Assembly: GCF_002443155.1 (NCBI RefSeq)
Contig: NZ_CP023667.1
Span: 1,054,001-1,118,000, forward strand
Source: Alcaligenes faecalis
GTDB taxonomy: Bacteria > Pseudomonadota > Gammaproteobacteria > Burkholderiales > Burkholderiaceae_B
Length of the DNA stretch: 64,000 nucleotides
Reading direction: 5' to 3'
The notes below the pieces were generated by a model, which was not told where the DNA came from, searched no databases, and worked only from the letters and a program-made list of their open reading frames with translations. Within the stretch, counting starts at the first letter, position 1. Every line of letters starts with the position of its first letter. The translations under genes were made by a program, and so were the position numbers. This document shows positions 54,234 through 63,038 of the stretch, piece by piece.

Positions 54234-54259
54234 ATCAGCCTGGGTTCGCCCAGGCTGAT
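54234..54259 (+). terminator. Terminator hairpin of the srf operon
   Basis: A perfect 11-bp stem ATCAGCCTGGG/CCCAGGCTGAT capped by a TTCG tetraloop and followed by TCGTTTC. It is 25 bp after the last VWA gene. The very stable hairpin marks the 3' boundary of the 16.7-kb operon, although the T-tract is short. Confidence 0.8.
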
Positions 54260-54495
54260 TCGTTTCTGGACAGGCAGAAAAAGACAGGGTCACAATAAGG
54301 GCCTGATGACTATGTGTGAACTTGCCAAGAGGGCTGAGGTCTGGTTCTGTCCGCATTGACCGTAAGTGATGCCAAGTTCGCGATGAGATTTCTGTGACAG
54401 AACGGGTGGTCTGAGGCTTGGAATCGTTTTCCCCGAGACTTGGCTCCGCACTATTCAATACCGCTTTTGCGCTGAACTACGCATAGACTGTGGAA

Positions 54496-55812
54496 ATGTC
54501 TACATCATCCTCTCGCCCTGACTCGCCCGAACGCCGCCTGCGTCGCATGAAGCGCAGCGCCTTGGCTTTGCTGGTGCTGACTATCTGCCTGTTCCTGCTA
54601 AGCCACGCCATGATGCGGCAGGGCGAGGCGGCTCCTATCGCCGGATTCTGGCCCTGGCTGCGTGCCTTTAGCGAGGCCGCCACCGTCGGTGCGTTGGCAG
54701 ACTGGTTTGCCGTCGTGGCCTTGTTCCGCCACCCGTTGGGCCTGCCGTTTCCACATACTGCGATTATTCCCAACAAGAAAAACAGCCTGGGTGAAAGCCT
54801 GGGCGTCTTTGTACGCGACCACTTTCTGGACTCCGCCATGTTGCTGGAAAAGCTGCGCAGCCTGGACCCGGCCGCGCGTCTGGGGCAGTGGCTGTCGCAA
54901 CCCGAGCAAAGCGAACGTGTCAGCCGTGCCTTGCAAACCGCCATGGGCGAGGCCCTGCGTTTGCTGGACGAACGCAGCGTCAAACAAGCGCTGACCGATG
55001 GCGTACGTGGCTACTTGATGCGGGTGGACATGGCCAGTTCCAGTTCCCAGATTCTGGGGCTGCTGACGCGCAATGCCCGCCACCAGCGCCTGCTGGATGA
55101 AGTCTTGCAGCAATTGGGTGGCTATCTGTCCAACGAGGCGGTCAAGCAGCGTGTGGCCGATGTATTGGTGCGCTACGCCCAGCGTGAATGGCCCAAGCTC
55201 CTGGCCATGGTCGGGGTGGTCACGTCGGTAGACGAGCTATCCGGCAAGATGGCGGACCGCCTGGCGCGCGCTTTGGTGGACGAAGTGCAAGCCATTTTGA
55301 GCGAGCCCGAGCACCCCTTGCGCAAGGATTACGAGCAATGGGTACACGAGTATATTCAGCGCCTGGGCCAGGACCCGGACTTGATGGAGCAGGTAGAAGC
55401 CATCAAGCAGCGCTTTTTGCACCATAAAGATGTGGGTGAATACATTGATGGCGTCTGGACGGATGTGATGCGCGTTGTGCGTAATGATCTGGCCAAAGAG
55501 GATTCTTCTGTCGCGGCTCATCTGCGTCAGGTAGCACAGGACCTGGGTACACGCTTGAATACGGATGCAACGTTGCGAGACACCCTGAATGAACACATGC
55601 TGTCCGCAGCGGCAGGATTGGCCGAGCAATTGCGTGAAGGAGCCAAAGACCATATCTCGCGCACCGTGCGTCAATGGGATGACAGGCAACTGGTGCGCGA
55701 GCTGGAACTGACAGTAGGCACGGATCTGCAATACATACGCTTTAACGGCACGGTGGTGGGCGGCTTGGTTGGCGTAGGCCTGCACGCGATCTTGTTATTG
55801 GGGCTGGTCTGA
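54496..55812 (+). CDS. DUF445 family inner-membrane protein
   Basis: 438 residues from the ATG at 54496; the GTG two codons upstream is possible. A membrane helix (RSALALLVLTICLFLLSHAM) and the conserved AFSEAATVGALADWFAVVAL plus FRHPLGLPFPHTAIIPNKKN are diagnostic of DUF445 (YjiN-like). A long helical region and a final C-terminal membrane helix (GGLVGVGLHAILLLGLV) follow. Its function is unknown. It lies alone, with no operon partner. Confidence 0.9.
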   Translation: MSTSSSRPDSPERRLRRMKRSALALLVLTICLFLLSHAMMRQGEAAPIAGFWPWLRAFSEAATVGALADWFAVVALFRHPLGLPFPHTAIIPNKKNSLGESLGVFVRDHFLDSAMLLEKLRSLDPAARLGQWLSQPEQSERVSRALQTAMGEALRLLDERSVKQALTDGVRGYLMRVDMASSSSQILGLLTRNARHQRLLDEVLQQLGGYLSNEAVKQRVADVLVRYAQREWPKLLAMVGVVTSVDELSGKMADRLARALVDEVQAILSEPEHPLRKDYEQWVHEYIQRLGQDPDLMEQVEAIKQRFLHHKDVGEYIDGVWTDVMRVVRNDLAKEDSSVAAHLRQVAQDLGTRLNTDATLRDTLNEHMLSAAAGLAEQLREGAKDHISRTVRQWDDRQLVRELELTVGTDLQYIRFNGTVVGGLVGVGLHAILLLGLV

Positions 55813-55981
55813 GAGACATGAGCAGACCGGCGTTATGCGTGCGTACCAGCCGTAGCTTGCAAACGTCGAAACGTAGCGGGCATTTATTGTAGGACCCAGG
55901 TGAGCGCACGGCCTTTGTGTAGCCAGGTATCTGGGAGGGTGGGAGCAGCGAGGCCTTGTGTTTTTGCCGACATGCTTTTAA

Positions 55982-57637
55982 TCAGGCAACTTTCAGCAAG
56001 GGCACAGGCTCCTCGGTGGCATCGGGGTCGGGGACATAAGTAGATCGGTTCGCCATGCCGGTATTCAGCAATTGAATCGACAGTTTCAACTCCAAAGCCT
56101 GACGACTGAGTTCGTGGACGGTCTCCCCCAGGCTGCGGGCCAGATCGGCGTTGTCGTTGGTGTCGTTGTCCATGGTGGAGACAGCATCGTTAATCTGCGC
56201 CAAACCGCTGGCTTGCTCGTTGGAGGCCGTGGAGATTTCGCTGATCAGATGCGTCACGTCCGAGACAGATTGCATGATCTCGTCCATGGTGGAGCCGGCC
56301 CGCTTGGCATGATGGGCGCCGGTTGCCATGCGTTTCAGGGAGTCTTCCACCAGGTGCTTGATTTCCCCGGCGGCCTGCGCACTTTTCTGCGCCAGACTGC
56401 GTACCTCTCCGGCCACCACCGCAAAACCTTTGCCAGCCTCACCGGCGCGGGCTGATTCCACAGCGGCGTTCAGCGCCAGAATATTCGTCTGAAACGCCAA
56501 GCCTTCAATAATCGACACAATATCGCCAATGCGCTCGGAGCTATTGTGGATGTCCTGCATGGTGCTGACCATGTCCTGGACCACTTCGCCCCCACGCCTT
56601 GCGGTAGACAGGCTTTGGTCGGCCAACTGATTCGCCAGCCTGGCATTGTCCGCAGTCTGCTGCACATTCATGGTCAACTGCTCCATATTCGCGGCCGTGC
56701 GCTGCAAGGAGCCGGATTGGGCGGCGGTGCGGTGGGATAGCTGGCGGTTGCCGTCCTCAATCTGTGTGGATACATCCAGAGAAGCCTGAATACCCTGATG
56801 CACATCGCGAGCAAGGCTCAGCAGGCTCTTGCGCATCATGTCCATGTAGAAATACAGCTGTGCAATTTCCTGGCTGCGGGTGTGTTGCGGGTTCAGGTCG
56901 ATCAGCAAATTGCCCGTCGCGATTTGCTGGGCGATATGGGTGGCGCTGTGCAGGGGCTGCATCATGCGCTGGGTCACGATCCAGCCGTAGGCCAGAGTGG
57001 CCAGACTGACCACGCCCAGGGACGCCAGCCCGGCTGTCAGATAAGTGCCGGATGCGCCGCTGCCCAGTAACAAGCCGGCGCTTAGCGTCACCAGGCCGCC
57101 TGTCAGAATCCCGAAGCGCAGCAAGCTGGCGCGCAGGCTGCGGTTCAAGGGCTGGAGCAGGGTGTTCAGGGCAGAGCGCCAGCCTCTGGCTTGCAGCTGG
57201 CCTTCATGCAGACGAAAGCCGCGCAATCCTTGTTGCTGGATGGAGTGGTACAGATATTCTGCTTCCTTGATTTCTTTAGGCTGGGCGCGTACCCGTACCG
57301 AGGCATAGCCGCTGACGCGGCCGTTTTCGATTAAAGGGATGACGCGGGCCTTCACCCAGTAAAAGCCGCCGTCTTTGCGGCGGTTCTTGATCAGCCCCGA
57401 CCAGGATCGTTGTTGCTTGAGGGTCTGCCATAAATCCTGAAAAATCACGGCCGGCATGTGTGGGTGACGCACGATATTGTGGGGTGCCCCGATCAGCTCT
57501 TCATGGCTGTAGCCGCTAACCTCGATAAAGGCCGGATTGGCGTAAATGATGCGCCCCTTCAGGTCTGTTTTGGAGATTAAATAGGTTTTTTCGGGTACCT
57601 GTGTTTCATGAGAGGTAATGGCTTGGTTTTCACGCAT
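55982..57637 (-). CDS. Aer-type PAS chemoreceptor
   Basis: 551 residues. The N-terminal PAS domain (about 15-115; YLISKTDLKGRIIYANPAFI, and EELIGAPHNIVRHPHMPAVI) has the wording of the FAD-binding Aer sensor. Two close membrane helices (about 170-215) with no periplasmic domain follow, then HAMP and a full methyl-accepting domain ([20 protein letters not shown]). It likely senses redox or energy state. It is closely similar in layout to the receptor encoded just upstream, suggesting tandem duplication. No sigma-28 site was found in front of it. Confidence 0.92.
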   Translation of the reverse strand: MRENQAITSHETQVPEKTYLISKTDLKGRIIYANPAFIEVSGYSHEELIGAPHNIVRHPHMPAVIFQDLWQTLKQQRSWSGLIKNRRKDGGFYWVKARVIPLIENGRVSGYASVRVRAQPKEIKEAEYLYHSIQQQGLRGFRLHEGQLQARGWRSALNTLLQPLNRSLRASLLRFGILTGGLVTLSAGLLLGSGASGTYLTAGLASLGVVSLATLAYGWIVTQRMMQPLHSATHIAQQIATGNLLIDLNPQHTRSQEIAQLYFYMDMMRKSLLSLARDVHQGIQASLDVSTQIEDGNRQLSHRTAAQSGSLQRTAANMEQLTMNVQQTADNARLANQLADQSLSTARRGGEVVQDMVSTMQDIHNSSERIGDIVSIIEGLAFQTNILALNAAVESARAGEAGKGFAVVAGEVRSLAQKSAQAAGEIKHLVEDSLKRMATGAHHAKRAGSTMDEIMQSVSDVTHLISEISTASNEQASGLAQINDAVSTMDNDTNDNADLARSLGETVHELSRQALELKLSIQLLNTGMANRSTYVPDPDATEEPVPLLKVA

Positions 57638-57883
57638 GATCTGGCCCTGTTAAAGACGTAGGCGGGAAAGGACAGATTATTATGTTGCATATTGACTCAA
57701 TTTTGTTACTTGGTATTTGTATTGGAGTCTAAATGTGTCAATGTGATGACGGCCCAAAACCAGGTTTGAAGAGGGCTTTTCTTGTCTGCTACTGCGTTGA
57801 TTTTATTATTGATTATTGTTTTTTGTTTTCCGGTATACAAAAGAGATCCCGGATTTTTTGTTTTGTCTAGCTGTCAGTTGTGT
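57638..57883. other. AT-rich intergenic region between the two Aer-type receptor genes
   Basis: Noncoding, strongly T-rich, with no visible gene. A promoter for the 55982-57637 receptor should lie here but no consensus sigma-28 or sigma-70 pair is clear. Confidence 0.5.
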
Positions 57884-57912
57884 CAGGCTCGGCGATGGGG
57901 CAGCCGAGCCTG
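57884..57912 (-). terminator. Hairpin terminator after the upstream Aer-type receptor
   Basis: A perfect 10-bp stem CAGGCTCGGC/GCCGAGCCTG with a 9-base loop, 10 bp after the receptor stop at 57923. On the minus strand the U-tract is weak (AAAATC stands on the other side), so termination may be partial. Confidence 0.6.
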
Positions 57913-57922
57913 ATTTTATGGT

Positions 57923-59653
57923 TTAGCGGCGAATCGCTTCCAGGCGGGCATTGGCTGTTTTTGCACTTTGCGCCTGAAAGGGCTGCGCGTTCTGGTAGGA
58001 CAGTACTTGCATGGTTGGAGCCTTGCTGAGCTGGGCCAAAGCAGGAGCGCTTTGGACGGATTCGGCAGAGCCTGTATTCAAGGCCTTGATCGCATCGGCC
58101 AGTTCGGATGCTTCCGTGGCCAGATCGCTCATGGTGTTGCCCAGATCTTGCACCAGGGCCGCGTTTTGTTGGGTGACCCCATCCATCTTGGCCATGGCTT
58201 CGTTGATCTGATCCAGACCGCTGGCTTGCTCGATCGAGGCGGTCGAGATCTCGCCAATAATATCGGTGACGCGTTTAACTGAATCCACCACCTCGCCCAT
58301 GGTGTCGCCTGCGCGCGCGGCCTGTTCTGCACCGACCGCCATGCGGCTGACCGAAGCATCAATCAGGTTCTTGATCTCGCCTGCAGCTTGCGAGCTCTTC
58401 TGAGCCAGACTGCGCACTTCACCAGCCACCACCGCAAAGCCCCGACCCGCTTCACCGGCGCGGGCCGATTCCACTGCCGCGTTCAGCGCCAGAATATTGG
58501 TCTGGAAAGCAATGCCCTCAATCACGGTGACGATGTCGCCAATACGGCGCGAGCTGTCGTGGATGCCTTGCATGGTCTGCACCACTTCATTGACCACCTC
58601 GCCACCACGTTGAGCAATCTGCATGCTGGCATCGGCCAACTGGCTGGCCTGATTGGCGTTGTCGGCGTTCTGGCGCACGGTGACCGTCAGCTCTTCCATG
58701 CTGGCAGCAGTTTCCTGCAAGGACGCGGCCTGGTCCTCGGTACGCGAGGCCAGATTGGTATTGTTCACTTCCAGAATGCGAGCGGCATGGATAGAGGCGT
58801 CGATCCCGGCACGGGCGTCACTGGCAATGCCTACAAGACTCTTGCGCATCAAATCCAGGCAGAAGTAGAGCTGGCCAATCTCCGAATTGCTCTCGCTGGA
58901 ATGCAGATCAATTTCCAGCTGCAGGTTGCCGGTAGCGATTTGCTGGGCGATCAGGGAGGCCTGGTCCAGAGGGCGAATCACGCGCTGGGCAATCAGCCAG
59001 CCGTAGCCCATCATCACGGCACTGGCCAGACACAGACCACCCGTCAGCCACAGGCCCGAACCTTGGGGAACACCCCCCGTCAGCGCAAAGTACAGGGCGG
59101 TGCCGGTCGTGGCCAGCGCCAGGGCACCCATACGGAACAGGCTGGCACGCAAGGAATTGCTGAAAGGACGGCGCAACTGGCTCAAGGCCTTGCGCCAGCC
59201 GGTGGGCACGGCACGGCCTTCATGCAGGCGCACACCCTTGGCGCGACCTTCATTGATGGCGGTGTACAGGCTTTCGGCCTCGTCGATCTGTTCCTGGCTG
59301 GGTTTGACACGCACCGAGGCATAACCGGCTACGGTGCCATTTTCGTAAATGGGTACTGCCATGGCGTAGACCCAGTAAAAGCCACCGTCCTTGCGGCGGT
59401 TCTTGACCACGCCCATCCAGGGGCGTTTGTTTTGCAAGGTGTCCCAGAAGTCCTGGAAGGCCTCGGGCGGCATGTCGGGGTGACGGACCAGATTATGGGC
59501 CTTGCCAACCAGCTCCTCACGGGTAAAGCCGCTGATCGCGATAAAGGCTGCATTCGCGTAGGTGATCCGACCTTTCAGGTCAGTTTTTGAAATAAGGTAC
59601 TGGTCGGCCCGGACACGAACCTCGTCCTGGGTAATGGGGAAATTCTTACGCAT
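57923..59653 (-). CDS. Aer-type PAS chemoreceptor, sigma-28-controlled
   Basis: 576 residues. PAS domain (YLISKTDLKGRITYANAAFI; ELVGKAHNLVRHPDMPPEAF), two membrane helices near 170-215, HAMP, and methyl-accepting domain with [20 protein letters not shown]. It differs from its neighbour mainly in the last 60 residues, which here end ANARLEAIRR and lack a CheR-tethering pentapeptide. A near-perfect sigma-28 promoter lies 229 bp upstream. It probably acts as an aerotaxis or energy-taxis receptor. Confidence 0.93.
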   Translation of the reverse strand: MRKNFPITQDEVRVRADQYLISKTDLKGRITYANAAFIAISGFTREELVGKAHNLVRHPDMPPEAFQDFWDTLQNKRPWMGVVKNRRKDGGFYWVYAMAVPIYENGTVAGYASVRVKPSQEQIDEAESLYTAINEGRAKGVRLHEGRAVPTGWRKALSQLRRPFSNSLRASLFRMGALALATTGTALYFALTGGVPQGSGLWLTGGLCLASAVMMGYGWLIAQRVIRPLDQASLIAQQIATGNLQLEIDLHSSESNSEIGQLYFCLDLMRKSLVGIASDARAGIDASIHAARILEVNNTNLASRTEDQAASLQETAASMEELTVTVRQNADNANQASQLADASMQIAQRGGEVVNEVVQTMQGIHDSSRRIGDIVTVIEGIAFQTNILALNAAVESARAGEAGRGFAVVAGEVRSLAQKSSQAAGEIKNLIDASVSRMAVGAEQAARAGDTMGEVVDSVKRVTDIIGEISTASIEQASGLDQINEAMAKMDGVTQQNAALVQDLGNTMSDLATEASELADAIKALNTGSAESVQSAPALAQLSKAPTMQVLSYQNAQPFQAQSAKTANARLEAIRR

Positions 59654-59881
59654 TCATCATCCTGGAGGAGAACAACAAAGGGGACGCGGGGGGCCGTCAA
59701 GCCCGCATGGGCCATGCAAAAAAGGGCATAGGCTTCTGTCTGTCCGTGTTCGACCTGAATTGTCAGAAACCTTCTATTTTTGCGAATGGCGGAGCAGAAC
59801 AAAGCGTGAAACTGTTGACTGATCCGGCCTCTGACTGAGCGCTTGCGTGTCATTTATGGCAAACACATACAGTTCAAACGC

Positions 59882-59908
59882 TTAACGGCTATCAAACGAA
59901 TTTCTTTA
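59882..59908 (-). promoter_or_regulatory. Sigma-28 (FliA) promoter of Aer-type receptor
   Basis: On the minus strand: TAAA (59908-59905), exactly 15 bases, then GCCGTTAA (59889-59882). It is as good as the fliC site. It is 229 bp upstream of the receptor ATG, so the mRNA has a long leader; no other gene lies between. Confidence 0.8.
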
Positions 59909-60012
59909 GGCTTAGATGTTCATGGGTGATAATTTGATCATCTGAAAATAATGTACCCACTGTATTTCCGGATAGCGCCCCTGCTGCCCGCCGGAGCAGG
60001 GCGGGCCTCGCT

Positions 60013-60018
60013 TATAAT
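60013..60018 (+). promoter_or_regulatory. -10 element of the nadQ-like gene
   Basis: A perfect TATAAT 39 bp upstream of the GTG start. The -35 region is GC-rich and poor. No palindrome like those at nadC is seen here. AAGGAGA stands 6-12 bases before the start codon. Confidence 0.5.
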
Positions 60019-60057
60019 CCGCCAGACGCGCGCTGGCGCGATTCAGAAGGAGAATAT

Positions 60058-61002
60058 GTGATCGATACGCAGGAACCTGTAGTCAGTGCTGAACTGGTGG
60101 CTGTTTTAGTAGCCGTTAGCGACGGCGAGCCCCGTGTCTTGACCACGGATGCCGGCCAAGCCTTGCCCGCCGGGCCGTTTCAGCACACGCACCGTTCTTT
60201 GCAAACGGGACTGCGCGATTGGGTAGAAACCCAAACCCATCACCCGGTGGGGTATGTGGAGCAGCTGTATACCTTTGCAGACAGGGATCGTTTTGACGCG
60301 CAGGGTACGCGTATTGTGTCGGTCAGCTATGTTGGGCTGACGCGTGAAGTGGGCCAGCCGGATGTGGCCCAGGTGATCTGGCAGGACTGCTACCGTTACT
60401 TCCCATGGGAAGACCGACGCGATGGCGCACCGGACATTATTCAGAAAACCATCGTGCCTGCCTTGCTGGACTGGTGCGAGCAGGACGAATCCTTGCGGGC
60501 CTTGCGCCGCCAGCGCGTCAATTACAGCTTTGGCCTGGAAGGAGCGATCTGGAACGAGGACTTTGTTTTGCAGCGTTACGAACTGCTGTATGAAGCGGGC
60601 TTGTTGCCCGAGTCCTGTCGCCGTCGCCAGCGTGAACAGCAAGAGCTGGGCAAGCATTACGAGCTGGGCCTGGGCATGCGCCATGATCACCGCCGTATTC
60701 TGGCCACTGGCCTGGCGCGTTTACGCGCCAAAATCAAATATCGCCCTGTGGTGTTTGAATTGATGCCGCCCGAGTTCACCTTGCTGCAATTGCAGCAGGC
60801 CGTGGAAGCCCTGGCAGGGCGGGGACTGCATAAACAGAACTTCCGCCGTTTGATCGAACAGCAAGCCCTGGTGGAGGAAACCGGCGCCATGAGTGTGGGT
60901 GGCTCAGGCCGACCCGCCAAGCTGTTTCGCTTCCGTGGGGACGTTTTGTTTGAGCGAGCCATCTCGGGCAGTAAATTGCCGCTGGCGAAACAAGCGCGTT
61001 AA
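60058..61002 (+). CDS. nadQ: NadQ-type transcriptional regulator (NUDIX-like plus winged helix)
   Basis: 314 residues from a GTG start with AAGGAGA upstream. Residues about 8-160 form a NUDIX-like domain (AVLVAVSDGEPRVLTTDAGQ; VEQLYTFADRDRF; VSYVGLTREVG) without a complete catalytic Nudix box. The C-terminal part (about 210-300) is a winged helix (FTLLQLQQAVEALAGRGLHK; NFRRLIEQQALVEETGAMSV). This is the layout of NrtR/NadQ repressors of NAD biosynthesis. Its neighbour nadC, with palindromic operators, supports NadQ. The effector is not visible. Confidence 0.82.
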   Translation: MIDTQEPVVSAELVAVLVAVSDGEPRVLTTDAGQALPAGPFQHTHRSLQTGLRDWVETQTHHPVGYVEQLYTFADRDRFDAQGTRIVSVSYVGLTREVGQPDVAQVIWQDCYRYFPWEDRRDGAPDIIQKTIVPALLDWCEQDESLRALRRQRVNYSFGLEGAIWNEDFVLQRYELLYEAGLLPESCRRRQREQQELGKHYELGLGMRHDHRRILATGLARLRAKIKYRPVVFELMPPEFTLLQLQQAVEALAGRGLHKQNFRRLIEQQALVEETGAMSVGGSGRPAKLFRFRGDVLFERAISGSKLPLAKQAR

Positions 61003-61018
61003 AAAGCGGGCCTATGGC

Positions 61019-61049
61019 TTGACAGTGCTTATGCTCAGGAATAGCATAA
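61019..61049 (+). promoter_or_regulatory. nadC promoter with embedded NadQ-type operator 1
   Basis: TTGACA (61019-61024), 17 bases, TAGCAT (61042-61047) form a good sigma-70 promoter. Lying over its spacer and -10 is an inverted repeat with perfect 7-bp arms TTATGCT/AGCATAA (61029-61035 and 61043-61049). A bound repressor would block RNA polymerase directly. Confidence 0.75.
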
Positions 61050-61085
61050 ATGCACCGTGCCATTAGGCCTTATTTTTAGCGATTT

Positions 61086-61106
61086 AAATACTCATAATGA
61101 GCATAA
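61086..61106 (+). promoter_or_regulatory. NadQ-type operator 2 overlapping the nadC start codon
   Basis: The palindrome ATACTCATAATGAGCAT (61088-61104) has one mismatched pair and shares the half-site TGAGCATAA/TTATGCTCA with operator 1. Its right half includes the nadC ATG (61097-61099). Centres of the two sites are 57 bp apart, about five and a half helix turns. Confidence 0.6.
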
Positions 61107-61996
61107 TTAATGCCCCCAAGCCGACAGCGCAAGCTGCAGAGACACGAGCTCACCGTATTCCTTCCTTGCCCGACGTCATTCTGGAACCCTTGGTGCGCGC
61201 CACCTTGCAAGAAGACTTGGGTCGCGCTGGTGATCTGACGACGGATTCCATCGTTCCCGCAGCAACGCGCACGCAAATGCGCCTGGTGGCCCGCGAGGAA
61301 GGCGTGTTGGCTGGCCTGGATCTGGCTCGTCTGGCCTTTACCTTGCTGGACCCGACGCTGCGCTTTGAGGCGCAGCTGCAGGATGGCGATGCCTTGACTC
61401 CGGGTGCACAGATTGCGGTCATTAGCGGCTCGGCCCGTTCCATGCTGACGGCAGAGCGCTGCGCCTTGAACTTTCTGGGGCATTTAAGTGGCGTGGCATC
61501 GGCCACCGCTTCCATCGCCCGTGCAATTGCACCTTATGGCACTAAAGTCACCTGCACCCGAAAAACCATGCCTGGCCTGCGTGCCGTGCAGAAATACGCG
61601 GTTCGTGTCGGTGGCGGCAGCAACCATCGCTTTGGTTTGGATGACGCGGTACTGATTAAAGACAACCACATCGCCGTTGCCGGGGGCGTGAAAGCCGCCG
61701 TGGAAGCGGCCCGTGCCTATATCGGCCATCTGGTTTGCATCGAGGTGGAAGTCGATACCCAGGAGCAACTGGATGAAGTGCTGGAACTGGGAGTGGACAG
61801 CATTCTTTTGGACAATATGGACACCGCGACCTTGACCGAGGCTGTGGCCCGCGTCGCAGGCCGTGCCAAAACAGAAGCCTCGGGTCGTATCACTCCAGAA
61901 ACAGCCGTAGAAATTGCCCGTTGCGGTGTAGACCGAATTGCAGTGGGTTGGATTACGCACAGTGCCCGTGTACTGGATATTGGTCTGGATGCTTGA
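61097..61996 (+). CDS. nadC: Nicotinate-nucleotide pyrophosphorylase (carboxylating)
   Basis: 299 residues. It makes nicotinate mononucleotide from quinolinate and PRPP in NAD biosynthesis. Family motifs include LQEDLGRAGDLTTDSIVP, ERCALNFLGHLSGVASATAS, TCTRKTMPGLRAVQKYAVRV, GGGSNHRFGLDDAVLIKDNH and IEVEVDTQEQLDEVLELGVD. Start ATG lies within operator 2. nadA and nadB are not in the window, so either they are elsewhere or the cell salvages quinolinate, as reported for Bordetella. The solute receptor gene follows closely. Confidence 0.96.
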   Translation: MSIINAPKPTAQAAETRAHRIPSLPDVILEPLVRATLQEDLGRAGDLTTDSIVPAATRTQMRLVAREEGVLAGLDLARLAFTLLDPTLRFEAQLQDGDALTPGAQIAVISGSARSMLTAERCALNFLGHLSGVASATASIARAIAPYGTKVTCTRKTMPGLRAVQKYAVRVGGGSNHRFGLDDAVLIKDNHIAVAGGVKAAVEAARAYIGHLVCIEVEVDTQEQLDEVLELGVDSILLDNMDTATLTEAVARVAGRAKTEASGRITPETAVEIARCGVDRIAVGWITHSARVLDIGLDA

Positions 61997-62006
61997 GTAG
62001 AGAAAC

Positions 62007-63038
62007 GTGTTGGCTGTAATGGCGGGTTTTCAGGTGGGTAAGCGGGTGGCAGCCGTCGCCTTGCTGGGCATGGTGGCGCTGGGCTTGAGTAATCAGGCGG
62101 CGCAGGCAAGGGAGACGATAGCCGAGCAGGCTGTGAAGTATCCCGTCAGGCCAATTACCGTGATCGTCACCTTTCCGCCTGGCGGCGGGACCGATTTGCT
62201 GGCCCGCAAGCTGGGCCCCCGGTTGGAAAAGGCGCTGGGCCAGCCCGTCATCATCGACAACCGACCCGGTGCCAGCGGCAATATCGGTGCGCGAGCCGTA
62301 GCCTATGCCCGCGCCGATGGCTATACCTTGCTGATGGCCAATAGCTCCTTTGCCATCAACCCCGGTGTGTTTCGTAATTTGGGTTTCAAGCCTAAAGAGG
62401 ATTTTGCGCCGATCGCCAATATAGGCTTTGTGCCCTCCGTGATCGTGACAGGACATAGCTCGGATATCCAGAATCTGGAGCAAGTGCTGGAGCAGCAGTC
62501 GGAGCCAGCCTTGGCCTACGCATCCTGCGGTAACGGCACACCTCAGCATCTGGCCGGGGAAATGCTCTACGACTTGCGAGGCACGGCCTTGCTGCATATC
62601 CCGTACCGTGGCTGCGGCCCTGCATTGAACGATGTTGTCGCCGGGCAGGTGCCTATCGGGATCGTGACCTTGTCCAGCGCGGCCACCCTGATTGAGTCCG
62701 GACATTTGCGTGCCCTGGCTGTGACTTCAGCCCAGCGCAGCCCGGTTTTACCTGATGTGCCGACGGTGGCGGAGATCAGTGAAACGGGTTTTGAGCTGGA
62801 CCAGTGGCACGGCCTGCTGGCCCCTTCTCATACCCCTGAACACATCATCAACACGCTAAATAGTGTTGTGCAAAAAGCAGTGATGGACCCCGCCATGCAA
62901 TCACAGTTGCTGGCCTTGGGCTATACGCCGCAAGAAGGCAATGAATCAGCGCACGCCAGGGGTTTCAAGGCCATGATCTGGAATGACATCGACCGTTTTG
63001 GGGCCTTGGCTTACAAGATTGGTTTGCAGGTGGATTAG
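62007..63038 (+). CDS. Bug-family periplasmic solute-binding protein (tripartite tricarboxylate transporter type)
   Basis: 343 residues from the GTG at 62007; the ATG at 62019 is an alternative start. A signal peptide (RVAAVALLGMVALGLSNQAA) is followed by the Bug fold: YPVRPITVIVTFPPGGGTDL, QPVIIDNRPGASGNIGARAV, DGYTLLMANSSFAINP, and LHIPYRGCGPALNDVVAGQV. Bug receptors are highly expanded in Alcaligenaceae and bind carboxylates and similar small molecules. It starts 10 bp after nadC, so co-regulation by NAD status is possible. A ligand such as quinolinate or nicotinate is speculative. No TctA/TctB membrane genes lie next to it. Confidence 0.9.
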   Translation: MLAVMAGFQVGKRVAAVALLGMVALGLSNQAAQARETIAEQAVKYPVRPITVIVTFPPGGGTDLLARKLGPRLEKALGQPVIIDNRPGASGNIGARAVAYARADGYTLLMANSSFAINPGVFRNLGFKPKEDFAPIANIGFVPSVIVTGHSSDIQNLEQVLEQQSEPALAYASCGNGTPQHLAGEMLYDLRGTALLHIPYRGCGPALNDVVAGQVPIGIVTLSSAATLIESGHLRALAVTSAQRSPVLPDVPTVAEISETGFELDQWHGLLAPSHTPEHIINTLNSVVQKAVMDPAMQSQLLALGYTPQEGNESAHARGFKAMIWNDIDRFGALAYKIGLQVD

